The notes under the pieces: model-generated
Told to the model about the DNA's origin: nothing
What the model saw: the letters and a program-made list of their open reading frames with translations, nothing else
Database searches by the model: none
Translations under genes and position numbers: made by a program
Shown here: positions 1-9,825 of the stretch, piece by piece
Layout: every line of letters begins with the position of its first letter
How positions within the stretch are numbered: position 1 is the first letter of the stretch
Source: Eurosta solidaginis
Taxonomy: Eukaryota > Arthropoda > Insecta > Diptera > Tephritidae
Direction: 5' to 3'
DNA length: 64,000 bases
Assembly: GCF_040869045.1 (NCBI RefSeq)
Contig: NC_090324.1
Coordinates: 191,330,028 to 191,394,027, forward strand

Positions 1-1057
1 AGCTACAACAATCCGTTTAATAAAACTTGCTCAGAAGCAATATTACGGATCAGAAATTTCAAGTTTGCAATTCAAAACACCAATTGGATATAAAAGCGAA
101 ATACTTTCTCTCACTCCATATCTTGATGAAGGCGAAGTAGTGAAAACGGGTGGATGACTTGGTGCATCCAAATATACTACCGAAACTGAACGCCATCCCA
201 TAATACTTCCGTACAATTGTAGGTTTACACGTCTGTATGTTCAGTTTGTCCATGAAATGTCTCTCCATGGTGAAAACCAATTAATGCTGCGCATCATTAG
301 AACTCAATACTGGATACCAAAAGTTAAGACCATGATACGATCCGTAATTCATAATTGCAAGATCGGCACGATCTTCAAGAAACGATGTCAAAATCAGCTC
401 ATGGGAATTCTACCTCAAGAACGCACCACCTTTTCGCATTTTAATACCAGCAGGAGCTCCACACATGGGGGGATTATGGGAAGCGGGAGTGAAAAGCTTT
501 AAAAGCCACTTCAAAAAAGAGGCCTTAAACAACAAATTCACTTTTGAGGAATTTAACACGTTGTTATGTAGAATTGAGTCGTGTCTTAATTCTCGCCCTC
601 TTAGCATCGCTTCAAATGAACCATCTGACCTTGAGCCTCCAACACCTGGACACTTTCTGATTGGAGGACATCTATTTGCACCAGCGGAAATCAGCATTGA
701 TGAAAATATTGCCTCAATTGTCAATCGCTGGCAGAAACTCAAGGCGCTGCATCAAAACTTCTGCAGAAGATGGAAATCAGAATATCTTTCGGAACTACAG
801 AAACGGATAAAATGGAAGCATCCTAAATCAAATATGCAAGTCGGAGATATGGTGGTTATACGGGAAGACAATCTTCCTTCCAACGAATGGAGATTGGAGC
901 GTGTTATTAAGTTACACCCTGATTCAGACAACCGGGTTCGCGTTGTGGATATAAGGACTGAAAGGGGCAAGTGTCAAGACCACTTGTCAAACTAATATTA
1001 CTACCACCATATACCGCGGAAACCGAAAATACGACAGACCCTAATCTTCAGCAGTAA
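1..1057 (+). pseudogene. BEL-A pol 3' fragment, left copy (integrase and C-terminal domain)
   Basis: Translation shows the end of the RNase H-integrase linker, the integrase zinc-binding region (HEMSLHGENQ, then CKIGTIFKKR) and, from 465, the catalytic-Glu segment MGGLWEAGVKSF followed by the BEL C-terminal domain (NSRPL, TPGHFLIGG, VIKLHPDSDN) to a stop near 1057. It is the same element as 16332-18537 on the other strand. Defects: an in-frame TGA near 155 where the other arm has CGA; about 0.3 kb of integrase core missing around 430-445 (both catalytic Asp segments gone); and a +1 shift just before the PAGAPHMGG segment that is shared with the right arm. It cannot encode a working integrase. 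Confidence 0.85.
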
Positions 1058-2339
1058 CGCTACAATTGGAGTTAAAAAATCTCCACACAACATCAAAATT
1101 TCTCCTAACAAAACTAAGCAACTTCAACAAAACTCATAGTTGAAACAAAATTTTCTTTTTTTTATCAAGCCTAATGCTACATATGTACATGTACATGCTT
1201 GTGCACATGGGTGGTGTGATTTTCATTTACAAAAGCAACAATATTTTGCTACAATTGATGAACACTTTTTATTATTAAATCTTAAATTTTTAATGCGTTT
1301 TTTTACACACTCACTACCAATTGAGGTTATCAGGTATTCGCTACCGAAAACATGTGCACAAACATATACACAATGGCTATGTACATTTGACTGCATGGAA
1401 TCATGAAAGAAAATTTTTCGGGTCTGCTTAGGCAATCAAAAGAAAGTTCGTGGGTTCGCAAACCACATATGAAATAATGAAATTTCCCTCAAATAAATAT
1501 TTTCTTTGTTCTTTTTGCCCAATGCATTATATCTAAGGGTGCTCACATCAACATAATTTTTTATTTTTGTTACGAAGAAACGAAAAAAAGGATAGTACAA
1601 TGGCAAAGGCAATGTTACCTAAATTAAACAAAATCGCTGCCAATTACATTGCATACACCTGTTTTTATCAAAATAAACATAAAAACAAAAATCACGGAAA
1701 TAAAAATTTTTCAATTAAGGACACCCTAATATAATGCACGGCACATAGCACAATTCCTTTTTACTTTTCGAAGTAAAAAGTTTATATACTAAACAAAAGC
1801 AAAGAACAAAAAAATTTTCTAACAAAAAACAAAACAGAGGAGAAATTTCGGATTGCTCGGTTCACCCTAATGCAACATATTGCAATTAAGTTTTTGCTTT
1901 TCGAAGCAAAAACCAACACAAAAAAAAAAACACTTAAAAGAAAAAAAATTTGTTTTCTTTCACACTAAACTACACATGATGTCACTCCAGATCGCATGAT
2001 TTTATTGCGGATCGTTGCAAAAAACAAAAAAAAAAAACACAATCACACACTTTTCACTATGCTGGTTACTCTGCTTTGGTGGAGGATTTTTTTTGTGACC
2101 TTTCATAGGCCTTCATTATCAAATTTTTTGTTCCTCTCTTTTCATTTTCAATATATATGTATATACATATGTATATTTTATTGTTTCACTAAAACGCTTC
2201 ACAAACACGAAATAAACACTAAAGATTCGCGATTTACATTTTTCGCCCGCACGCGTACTATTTTTATTGCAATTACACTTGTATCGCAATCACAAAACAA
2301 AAAATCACTCGCGAACACGTTTGTTTCATTTCGTTTTTT
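1058..2339 (+). other. BEL-A 3' non-coding region, left copy, outer part
   Basis: This AT-rich stretch lies between the pol stop and the GTCC-element insertion and is matched base for base by 8581-9825 plus 16247-16331. I find no credible ORF. It contains two small hairpins of the same design, at about 1757-1782 and 1885-1910, each with a 10-bp stem around a TTCG loop. Each is preceded by a similar 'CCCTAAT' motif, as if the module had been duplicated. The empty target site of BEL-B lies here at 1143-1147 (AAACA). Confidence 0.7.
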
Positions 2340-2480
2340 ATACTCAGTTGAGCAGAGCTCACAGAGTATATTAAGTTTGATTGGATAACGGTTGGTTGTA
2401 CATATATAAAGGAATCGAGATAGATATAGACTTCCATATATCAAAATAATCAGGATCGAAAAAAAATTTGATTGAGCCAT

Positions 2481-2524
2481 GTCCGTCCGTCCGTCCGTCC
2501 GTCCGTCCGTCCGTCCGTCCGTCC
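2481..2524 (+). repeat. (GTCC)11 microsatellite
   Basis: Eleven perfect tandem copies of GTCC follow the conserved lead-in 'GCCAT'. The same lead-in precedes a shorter, imperfect GTCC/GTCT tract on the minus strand at 61575-61608. Such tracts at a fixed place inside a dispersed element are typical of mini-me-type dipteran repeats. Confidence 0.9.
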
Positions 2525-3699
2525 GTTAACACGATAACTTGAGTAAATTTTGAGGTATCTTGATCAAATTTGGTATGTAGGTTCCAGAGCACTCATCTCA
2601 GATCGCTATTTAAAATGAACGATATCGGACTATAACCACGCCCACTTTTTCGATATCGAAAATTTCGAAAAACCGAAAAAATGCGATAATTCATTGCCAA
2701 AGGCGGTTAAAGCGATGAAACTTGGTAGATGGGTTGAAGTTATGACGCAGAATAGAAAACTAGTAAGATTTTGGACAATGGGCGTGGCACCGCCCACTTT
2801 TACAAGAAGGTAATTTAAAAGTTTTGCAAGCTGTAATTTGGCAGTCGTTGAAGATATCATGATGAAATTTGGCAGGAACGTTACTACTATTACTATATAT
2901 GTGCTAAATAAAAATTAGCAAAATTGGATGAAGAACACGCCCAATTTTTAAAAAAAAATTTTTTTAAATTCAAATTTTAACAAAAAAGTTAATATCTTTA
3001 CTGTATATAAGTAAATTAAGTAAAAATTCAACTCCAGTAATGATATGATGCAACAAAATCCAAAAATAAAAGAAAATTTCAAAATGGGCGTGGATCCGCC
3101 CATTTTCATTTAGTTTGTCTAGAATACTTTTAATGCCATAAGTCGAACAAAAATTTACCAATCCTTCTCAAATTTGGTAGGAGCATAGATTCTGTGACGA
3201 TAACTGTTCTCTGTGAAAATGGGCGAAATCGGTGGAAGCCACGCCCAGTTTTTATACACAGTCCACCGTCTGTCCTTCCGCTCGGCCGTTAACACAATAA
3301 CTTGAGCAAAATCCGATATATCTTTACTAAACTTAGCCCACGTACTTATCTGAACTCACTTTATCTTGGTATAAAAAATGGCCGAAATCCGACCATAACC
3401 ACGCCCACTTTATCGATATCGAAAATTACGAAAAATGAAAAAAATGCCATAATTCTATACCAACTACGAAAAAAGGGATGAAACATGGTAACTGGATTGG
3501 TTTATTGACGCAAAATATAACTTTGGAAAAAACATTGTAAAATGGGTGTGACACCTACCATATTAAGTAGAAGAAAATGAAAAAGTTCTACAAGGCGAAA
3601 TCAACAGCCCTTGGAATCTTGGCAGGAATACTGTTAGTGGTATTGCATATATAAATAAATTAGCAGTACCCGACAGATGATTTTCTGGATCACCTGGTC

Positions 3700-5620
3700 C
3701 ACATTTTGGTCGATATCGCGAGAACGCCTTCACATATACATCTAAGGGCCACTCGCTTTTAAAACCCTCATTAATACTTTTAATTTGATATCCATATCGT
3801 ACAAACACATTCTAGAATCACCCTGGCCCACCCTAATGGCGATATCTCGAAAAGGCGTCCACCTATAGACCTAATGCCCACTCCCTCTTAAAATGCTCAG
3901 TAACACCTTTCGTTTGATACCCATATCGTACAAACATTCTAGAGTCACCCCTGGCCCACCCTAATTGCGATATCTCGAAAAGGCGACCTAATGTCCACTC
4001 CCTCTTAAAATGCTCAGTAACACCTTCCGTTTGATACCCATATCGTACAAACATTCTAGAGTCACCCCTGGCCCACCCTAATGGCGATATCTCGAAAAGG
4101 CGTCCACCTATAGACCTAATGCCCACTCCCTCTTAAAATGCTCAGTAACACCTTTCGTTTGATACCCATATCGTACAAACATTCTAGAGTCACCCCTGGC
4201 CCACCCTAATGGCGATATCTCGAAAAGGCGTCCACATATAGACCTAATGCCCACTCCCTCTTAAAATGCTCAGTAACACCTTTCGTTTGATACCCATATC
4301 GTACAAACATTGTAGAGTCACCCTTGGTCCACCTTTATGGCGATATCTCGAAAAGGCGTCCACCTATAGAACTAAGGATTACTCCCTTTTAAAATACTCA
4401 TTACCACCTTTCATTTGATACCCATATCGTACAAACACATTCTAGAGTCACCCTGGCCCACCTTAATGGCGATATCTCGAAAAGGCGTCCACCTATAGAC
4501 CTAATGCCCACTCCCTCTTAAAATGCTCAGTAACACCTTTCGTTTGATACCCATATCGTACAAACATTCTAGAGTCACCCCTGGCCCACCCTAATGGCGA
4601 TATCTCGAAAAGGCGTCCACCTATAGACCTAATGCCCACTCCCTCTTAAAATGCTCAGTAACACCTTTCGTTTGATATCCATATCGTACAAACATTCTAG
4701 AGTCACCCTTGGTCCACGTTTATGGCGATATCTCGAAAAGGCATCCACCTATAGAACTAAGGATTACTCCCTTTTAAAATACTCATTACCACCTTTCGTT
4801 TGATACCCATATCGTACAAACACAATCTAGAGTCACCCCTGGCCCACCCTAATGACGATACCTCGAAAAGGCGTCCACCTATAGACCTCATGCCCACTTC
4901 CTCTTAAAATGCTCAGTAGCACCTTTCGTTTGATACCCATATCGTACAAACATTCTAGAGTCACCATTGGTCCACCTTTATGGCGATATCTCGAAAAGGC
5001 GTCCACCTATAGAACTAAGGATTACTCCCTTTTAAAATACTCATTACCATCTTTCATTTGATACCCATATCATACAAACACATTCTGGAGTCACCCCTGG
5101 CCCACCCTAATGGCGACATTTCGAAAAGGCGTGCACCTATAGACCTAATGCCCACTCCCTCTTAAAATGCTCAGTAACACCTTTCATTTGATTCCCATAT
5201 CGTACAACTAGAGACACCCCTGGTCCACCTTTATGGCGATATCTCGAAACGGCGTCCACCTATGGAACTAAGGATCACTGCTTTTCAAAATATTCATTAA
5301 CAGCTTTCATTTGATACCCATATCGTACAAACATATTCTAGAGTCACCCCTGGTCCACCTTTATAGCGATTTCTCGAAAAGGCGTTCACCTATAGAACTA
5401 AAGCCCATTCCCTTTTAAAGTACTCATTATCACCCTTCATTTGATACCCATATCGTACAAACACATTCTAGAGTCAGCCCTGGTCCACCTTTATGGCGAT
5501 ATCCCTAAATGGCGTCCATCCATAGAACTATGGCCTACTCTCTCTTAAAATACTCTTTAATACCTCCCATTTGATACACATGTCATACAACCACATTCCA
5601 GGGTTACCCTAGGTTCATTT
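3700..5620 (+). repeat. 128-bp tandem satellite array, about 15 units
   Basis: Unit starts, taken at 'TGGCGATATC', fall at 3837, 3965, 4082, 4210, 4338, 4467, 4595, 4723, 4853, 4981, 5111, 5234, 5364 and 5494, with a divergent unit before them; spacing is 128 (range 117-130). The 3965-4082 unit lacks 11 bp. Two alternating variants can be recognised: 'acctaatgcccactccctc' and 'actaaggattactccctt', which occur in an interspersed order suggesting multi-unit amplification. Divergence rises toward the right end. Long apparent ORFs on the minus strand are by-products of the repeat. Confidence 0.92.
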
Positions 5621-5715
5621 TCCTACATGGTGATTTTCCTTATCTTGTCTCCATAGCTCTCAACTGAGTATGTAATGTTCGGTTACACCCGAACTTAGCC
5701 TTCCTTACTTGTTTT

Positions 5716-6832
5716 CATTAATTACTTACGGAAGTTAATGAAGCATGAAATATATCGATAGTACAAACAATCGATACACTAGTAGGGTAGCATAAGGGTG
5801 TTGACACATCATCAATTATTCGTAAGGCTACATGCTTCACATATGGAAAAGCATGACGTAGACATTTACATTTTTGAGAAATGAGTTAGTAATCAAAAAT
5901 AAATGCTATAAATGCTTGGAAATATATAAATTAGACATTGTTTGAGAAAATCCTTCCTGTTAATGTTTGGGTTGCCCTAGTTTCTGTCTTGGGGGTCCGA
6001 GGGTATCATTTGTAAAACAAATGAATATCAATTATATTAAACTACAATACAGCTATCGTGTATTTATATTTCGCATACATTACCCTGCTTCCACCAACAA
6101 CCCCTTATAAGGTGAAGTTCACATTTACCTTATCAGAATTGCTCGCCAACCAAAATACGCTCGCTATGTCGACAAAACCGATAAGGAAAGCGACACCCTC
6201 TCCATTAATGCATCGGAGGTCGAAGCAGAGTCCCCTGCAGCGGAAACGTCTGCTTTCCGTCCGGAGGCCTCAGGTGGAGTGGAATCATCTGCATTCTATC
6301 CACCTTCTACGAGCGGATTGGAAATGAAAACTTTCCAACTGCGACGTTTTCGTCCTCTACTTCTACATGAGGTGATCGCAAGCGGATTGGAAATGCAAAC
6401 TTTCCAACCGCCCAAAAATAGCTACAAAGGAAAAGGCAAGAAGAATCGACGCAAGCAGCAAGCGCATCATAGTCGCGCCGCAAGGAGAGTGGAATCACCT
6501 GCATTCCACCTCCATCCAACGAGTGCCTTGATTAATTGTAAATACCTTTCTTATACAACATATCTTTTTACAAGAAAAAAAAATTATTTTAATACTGCTT
6601 ATGCATATACATAAGCAATCATATATTTTATACATACATACATGAAATAAAAATGAATGTGCCACTGAGATTGAACCATCTACATCTATTATTTATTTTT
6701 CTTAAAATTTGGACTTTAGGTAATTCAAACGGAACCTGAGCTGAAAATAGGTTTAAGCTTAATTTAAACAAATACTGGGAATCAGCGGCGGAATATGTCC
6801 AAATAAATCTTGCGTATCGTAAGGGGCCGGCA
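5716..6832 (+). other. BEL-A 3' region, left copy, inner part
   Basis: This segment lies between the GTCC-element insertion and the 3' LTR and is matched by 7461-8580. It contains the accessory reading frame at 6111-6614. The rest shows no recognisable gene. This makes the distance from pol stop to 3' LTR about 2.4 kb after removal of the insertion, unusually long for a BEL/Pao element and the position where env-like or accessory genes sit in other LTR elements. Confidence 0.6.
6111..6614 (+). CDS. Basic accessory-type ORF downstream of BEL-A pol (left copy)
   Basis: An open frame of 167 codons runs from a TAA at 6108 to a stop at 6614. The first in-frame ATG is at 6279; alternatively the frame could be entered by splicing at the acceptor-like TTATCAG ending at 6136. 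The N-terminal part is acidic and Ser-rich (ESDTLSINASEVEAESPAAE). The middle has a repeated 'SGLEM.T.Q' motif. Near codons 104-128 lies a strongly basic segment (KGKGKKNRRKQQAHHSRAAR) like a nuclear-localisation or arginine-rich RNA-binding motif. I do not recognise the family. The frame is conserved in the right arm except for a late nonsense change. It could be a spliced accessory protein of the element, a captured host exon, or chance; function is unknown. Confidence 0.45.
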   Translation, partial: GEVHIYLIRIARQPKYARYVDKTDKESDTLSINASEVEAESPAAETSAFRPEASGGVESSAFYPPSTSGLEMKTFQLRRFRPLLLHEVIASGLEMQTFQPPKNSYKGKGKKNRRKQQAHHSRAARRVESPAFHLHPTSALINCKYLSYTTYLFTRKKNYFNTAYAYT

Positions 6833-7095
6833 TGTTTAGGCCAGCAGCCCAAACACGCCCTCGCACTTTTTCTTATATTGTTAACAGTGCCAGTCAAACT
6901 GTTTATGGTAACCATACAAATGAATATTGCTGGAATAAAAAAACAGTTTGACTGGCAAGCGGTATTGACCTGTTATAAATTTTTTACTTCACTTGTTTTC
7001 ACACACCAAGTACAAAGGACGTATCCCGCCGCAGTTCCAGTTTCAACAAAAAGGTAACCTGCAAATATTTATATATATATAAATTTTTGTCTTTA
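6833..7095 (+). mobile_element. Truncated 3' LTR of BEL-A left copy
   Basis: It starts TGTTTAGGCC like the intact BEL-A 5' LTR (23094 downward) and follows it for about 263 bp, including a 19-bp inverted repeat (ATAAACAGTTTGACTGGCA and its complement, about 6890-6957), then stops in the AT-rich middle of the LTR where it meets the right copy. The missing part includes the polyadenylation signal region and the LTR end. Confidence 0.8.
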
Positions 7096-7460
7096 ACAGC
7101 TCAGGGATGGTGCCGGTCAATATATAATGTAGAAAAGAACAAGAAAAGTTGGTATTAGTATTAATAATCAAAAATAGTCTTTATTGAACATAAAGATTAA
7201 ACACAAAAATTTATATATATATAAATATTTGCAGGTTACCTTTTGGTTGAAGCTGGAACGGCGGCGGGGTACGTCCTTTGTACTTGGTGTGTGAAAACAA
7301 ATGAAGTAAAAAATGTATAACAGGTCAATACCGCTTGCCAGTCAAACTGTTTATTTATTCCAGCAATGTTCATTTGTATGGTTAACATAAACAGTTTGAC
7401 TGGCACTGTTAACAATATAAGAAAAAGTGCGAGGGCGAGTTTGGGCTGCTGGCCTAAACA
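7096..7460 (-). mobile_element. 3' LTR of BEL-A right copy, lacking its last 15 bp
   Basis: On the minus strand it begins TGTTTAGGCC at 7460 and follows the intact 5' LTR (22700-23094) throughout, including the AATAAAGAC polyadenylation-type signal near 7175-7185, but ends at ...GAGCTGT, 15 bases short of the LTR end seen at 22700. The palindrome junction is exactly at this truncated end. The 19-bp inverted repeat with a loop of about 31 bases is at about 7336-7406. Confidence 0.8.
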
Positions 7461-7800
7461 TGCCGGCCCCTTACGATACGCAAGATTTATTTGGACATAT
7501 TCCGCCGCTGGTTCCCAGTATTTGTTTAAATTAAGCTTAAAGCTATTTTCAGCTCAGGTTCCGTTTGAATTACCTAAAGTCCAAATTTTAAGAAAAATAA
7601 ATAATAGAAGTAGATGGTTCAATCTCAGTGGCACATTCATTTTTATTTCATGTATTTATGTATAAAATATATCATTGCTTATGTATATGCATAAGCAGTA
7701 TTAAAATTATTTTTTTTTTTCTTGTAAAAAGATATGTTGTATAAGAAAGGTATTTACAATTCATCAAGGCACTCGTTGAATGGAGGTGGAATGCAGGTGA

Positions 7801-8184
7801 TTACACTCTCCTTGCGGCGCGACTATGATGCGCTTGCTGCTTGCGTCGATTCTTCTTGCCTTTTCCATTGTAGCTATTTTTGGGCGGTTGGAAAGTTTGC
7901 ATTTCCAATCCGCTTGCGATCACCTCATGTAGAAGTAGAGGACGAAAACGTCGCAGTTGTAAAGTATTCATTTCCAATCCACTCGTAGAAGGTGTGTAGA
8001 ATGCAGATGATTCCACTCCACCTGAGGCCTCCGGACGGAAAGCAGACGTTTCCGCTGCAGGGGACTCTGCTTCGACCTCCGATGCATTAATGGAGAGGGT
8101 GTCGCTTTCTTCATCGGTTTTGTCGACGTAGCGAGCGTATTTTGGTTGGCGAGCAATTCTGATAAGGTAAATGTGAACTTCACC
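7801..8184 (-). pseudogene. Right-arm copy of BEL-A accessory ORF, truncated by a nonsense change
   Basis: This is the inverted counterpart of 6111-6614, entered after the same TAA. It stays open for 127 codons through the acidic, SGLEM-repeat and basic regions, then ends in a TAA at 7801 where the left arm has GAA, removing the last 40 residues. Coding differences between arms include D/E-K, Y-P/Y-T and K-N changes. No indel breaks the frame over about 380 bp. That is suggestive of coding history but not proof at this low divergence. Confidence 0.45.
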
Positions 8185-9825
8185 TTATAAGGGGTTGTTG
8201 GTGGAAGCAGGGTAATGTATACGAAATATAAATACACGATAGCTGTATTGTAGTTTAATATAATTGATATTCATTTGTTTTACAAATGATACCCTCGGAC
8301 CCCCAAGACAGCAACTACGCTAACCCAAACATTAACAGGAAAGATTTTCTCAAACAATGTCTAATTTATATATTTCCAAGCATTTATAGCATTTATTTTT
8401 GATTACTAACTCATTTCTCAAAAATGTAAATGTCTACGTCATGCTTTTCCATATGTGAAGCATGTAGCCTTACGGATAATTGATGATGTGTCAACACCCT
8501 TATGCTACCGTACTAGTGTATCGATTGTTTGCACATCCGATATATTTCATGTTTCATTAACTTCCGTAAGTAATTAATGAAAAAAAACGAAATGAAACAA
8601 ACGTGTTCGCGAGTGATTTTTTGTTTTGTGATTGCGATACAAGTGTAATTGCAATAAAAATAATACGCGTGCAGGCGAAAAATGTAAGTCGCGAATCTTT
8701 AGTGTTTATTTCGTGTTTGTGAAGCGTTTTAGTGAAACAATAAAATATACATATGTATATACATATATATTGAAAATGAAAAGATAGGAAAAAAAATGGG
8801 ATAATGAAGGCCTATGAAAGGTCACAAAAAAAATCCTCCACCAAAGCAGAGTAACCAGCATAGTGAAAAATGTGTGATTGTTTTTTTTTTTGTTTTTTGC
8901 AACGATCCGCAATAAAATCATGCGATCGTGGAGTGACAACATGTGTAGTAGGGTGTGCAGTGGTTTTTTTTTATTGTGAAAGAAAAAAATTTTTTTCTCT
9001 TTTAAGTGTTTTTTTGTGTTGGTTTTTACTTCGAAAAGCAAAAACTTAATTGCAATATGTTGCATTAGGGTTTACCGAGCAATCCGAAATTTCTCCTCTG
9101 TTTTTTTTTTTTTTTTTGTTTGTTAGAAAATTTTTTTGTTCTTTGCTTTTGTTTAGTATTTAAACTTTTTACTTCGAAAAGTAAAAAGGAATTGTGCTAT
9201 ATGCCGTGCATTATATTAGGGTGTCCTTAATTTAAAAATTTTTATTTCCGTGATTTTTGTTTTTTACTTATTTAATTTTTGTTTTAATGTTTATTTTGAT
9301 AAAAACGGGTGTATGCAATGGAATTGGCAGCGGTTTTGTTTAATTAAGTAACATTGCCTTTGCCATTGTACTATCCTTTTTTTCGTTTCTTCGCAACAAA
9401 AATAAAAAATTATGTTGATGTGAGCACCCTTAGATATAATGCATTAGGCAAAAAGAACAAAGAAAATATTTATTTGAGGGAAATTTCATTATTTCATATG
9501 TGGTTTGCGAACCCACGAACTTTCTTTTGATTGCCTAAGCAGACCCGAAAATTTTTCTTTCATGATTCCATGCAGTCCAATGCACATAGCCATTGTGTAT
9601 ATGTTTGTGCACATGTTTTCGGTAGCGAATACCTGATTACCTCAATTGGTAGTGAGTGTGTAAAAAAAACGCATTAAATAATTTAAGATTTAATAATAAA
9701 AAGTGTTCATCTATTGTAGCAAAATATTGTTGCTTTTGTAAATGAAAATCACACCACCCATGTGCGCAAGCATGTACATGTACATATGTAACATTAGGCT
9801 GGATCAAAAAAAGAAAATTTTGTTT

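Larger units (their letters stand above)
2340..5711 (+). mobile_element. GTCC-microsatellite element with internal satellite array (mini-me / DINE-like)
   Basis: The insertion is proved by the right arm, which has an uninterrupted run CG-T8-CATTAATT at the matching place; here the run is split into six and four T residues. The left end TACTCAGTTGAG is complementary to CTCAACTGAGTA near 5660-5672 (subterminal inverted repeat). Close to the right end is a hairpin-forming GTTCGGTTACACCCGAAC. Inside are a (GTCC)n tract, two related segments about 770 bp apart (2521- and 3289-) with 'CCACGCCCACTTT' motifs, and a 128-bp tandem array. No coding capacity is seen. GTCY tracts, subterminal repeats and central tandem repeats are known for dipteran mini-me and DINE-1/Helentron-like elements; assignment to that group is inference. 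61743-60648 is a relative on the minus strand. Confidence 0.75.
1..7095 (+). repeat. Left arm of giant palindrome (BEL-A 3' half, left copy)
   Basis: This arm is the reverse complement of 7187-17712 once two later insertions are removed (2340-5711 here; 9826-16246 in the other arm). Matching landmarks seen by eye: the first 60 bases match 17650-17712, the pol end matches near 16332, bases 1140-2339 match 8581-9825, bases 5716-6832 match 7461-8580, and the LTR part 6833-7095 matches 7187-7460. The match runs off the left window edge, so the true arm is longer. Arms differ by scattered substitutions and small indels, plus about 0.3 kb missing here near base 440. It reads as one BEL/Pao element in plus orientation. 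An assembly artefact cannot be excluded from sequence alone, but the private insertions in each arm argue against a simple mirrored read. Confidence 0.9.

Noticed and set aside
3563..4126. Minus-strand ORFs with repeated 'RLFEISPLGWARGDSRMFVRYG' type text
   Set aside because: They are translations of the 128-bp satellite and change with each repeat variant; no independent coding evidence.
3700..5620. CRISPR-like array
   Set aside because: Units are contiguous with no unique spacers, 128 bp long, and the genome is eukaryotic.
6628..6915. ORFs of about 95 aa in both LTR arms (6628-6915 and 7366-7665)
   Set aside because: Antisense to or across the LTR and its flank, spanning the LTR boundary; similarity merely reflects the duplicated DNA.
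1140..9825. One large foldback DNA transposon spanning 1140-9825
   Set aside because: The inverted symmetry continues past these points into BEL pol on both sides and ends inside LTRs, so it is duplicated retroelement, not transposon termini.
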